From: Mongoliimonas terrestris
Lineage (GTDB): Bacteria > Pseudomonadota > Alphaproteobacteria > Rhizobiales > Pleomorphomonadaceae
DNA: 64,000 bases
Direction: 5' to 3'
NCBI RefSeq assembly: GCF_001927285.1
Contig: NZ_MSIG01000008.1
Location: forward strand, 124,001-188,000
Shown: positions 63,936 to 64,000 of the stretch, in pieces
Layout: every line of letters starts with the position of its first letter
How positions within the stretch are numbered: position 1 is the first letter of the stretch
Program-made: the position numbers and the translations under genes
Notes under the pieces: generated by a model
Told to the model about the DNA's origin: nothing
The model's input: the letters and a program-made list of their open reading frames with translations, nothing else
The model's database searches: none

Positions 63936-64000
63936 ATGAGACGCGTCGTCGTGACGGGGATGGGCATCGTGTCGTCCATCGGCAACACCACCCAGGAGGT
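63936..64000 (+). CDS. fabB: 3-oxoacyl-ACP synthase I, start only (3' end outside the window)
   Basis: Only the first 21 residues are visible: MRRVVVTGMGIVSSIGNTTQ matches the N-terminus of FabB/FabF condensing enzymes. The position right after fabA identifies it as FabB, the partner that elongates the cis-unsaturated intermediate. Confidence 0.9.
   Translation, partial: MRRVVVTGMGIVSSIGNTTQE

Overview
The window comes from a high-GC alphaproteobacterium, most probably of the order Hyphomicrobiales (Rhizobiales). The best markers are the zapE / mdh-sucC-sucD-sucA-sucB-lpd block, the divergent irr and fabA-fabB pair, mbfA behind an Irr-type palindrome, and a celABC-like cellulose operon with bcsN. 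Long open frames run antisense to most genes because of the GC content. They were dropped in favour of frames with recognisable domains and ribosome binding sites. No rRNA, tRNA, CRISPR array, insertion sequence or prophage was seen.

Region 1-14 kb is a secretion region. After a partial gene come a serralysin-like metalloprotease and a second large protein, both ending in the same six-copy repeat module. They are followed by a type I secretion ABC exporter and its membrane fusion protein. A TerB-like gene, a LysR regulator and a small gene separate this from a second type I ABC/fusion-protein pair. No TolC-type outer membrane channel is present.

Region 14-24 kb looks like a signalling region. 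It has a 48-residue peptide gene, sodC, a Crp-family regulator with a cAMP-type phosphate-binding loop, a caspase-like protein lacking the catalytic Cys, and a membrane sensor with a c-type haem motif and a HAMP domain but no output domain. A Ser/Thr kinase and a class III nucleotide cyclase share a C-terminal module. Two small secreted-looking proteins with N/GDV repeats follow. Four near-consensus CRP operators (TGTGA-N6-TCACA) lie 100-140 bp upstream of the second ABC gene, its fusion protein gene and the two repeat-protein genes. This suggests a local cAMP-CRP circuit controlling type I secretion.

Region 24-34 kb is a cellulose operon (bcsN, bcsA, bcsB, bcsZ, TPR protein) with overlapping start/stop codons, preceded by an AT-rich intergenic region. 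Region 33.6-38 kb has a DUF3563-type peptide, bfd and bfr (iron storage), xerC, an EamA transporter and small secreted proteins.

Region 38-50 kb is the TCA block on the minus strand, with a DUF4160/DUF2442 pair inserted between sucB and lpd and a glycosyltransferase between mdh and zapE. Region 50-64 kb holds an Inh-type protease inhibitor lipoprotein, msrA, mbfA, an FMN reductase, a phosphatase-like protein, an epimerase, hslVU, a Phd/VapC-type toxin-antitoxin pair, a ThiF/MoeB-like enzyme, a LysE/Lrp divergent pair, a hydroxyacid dehydrogenase, an SH3 protein, irr, fabA and the start of fabB.
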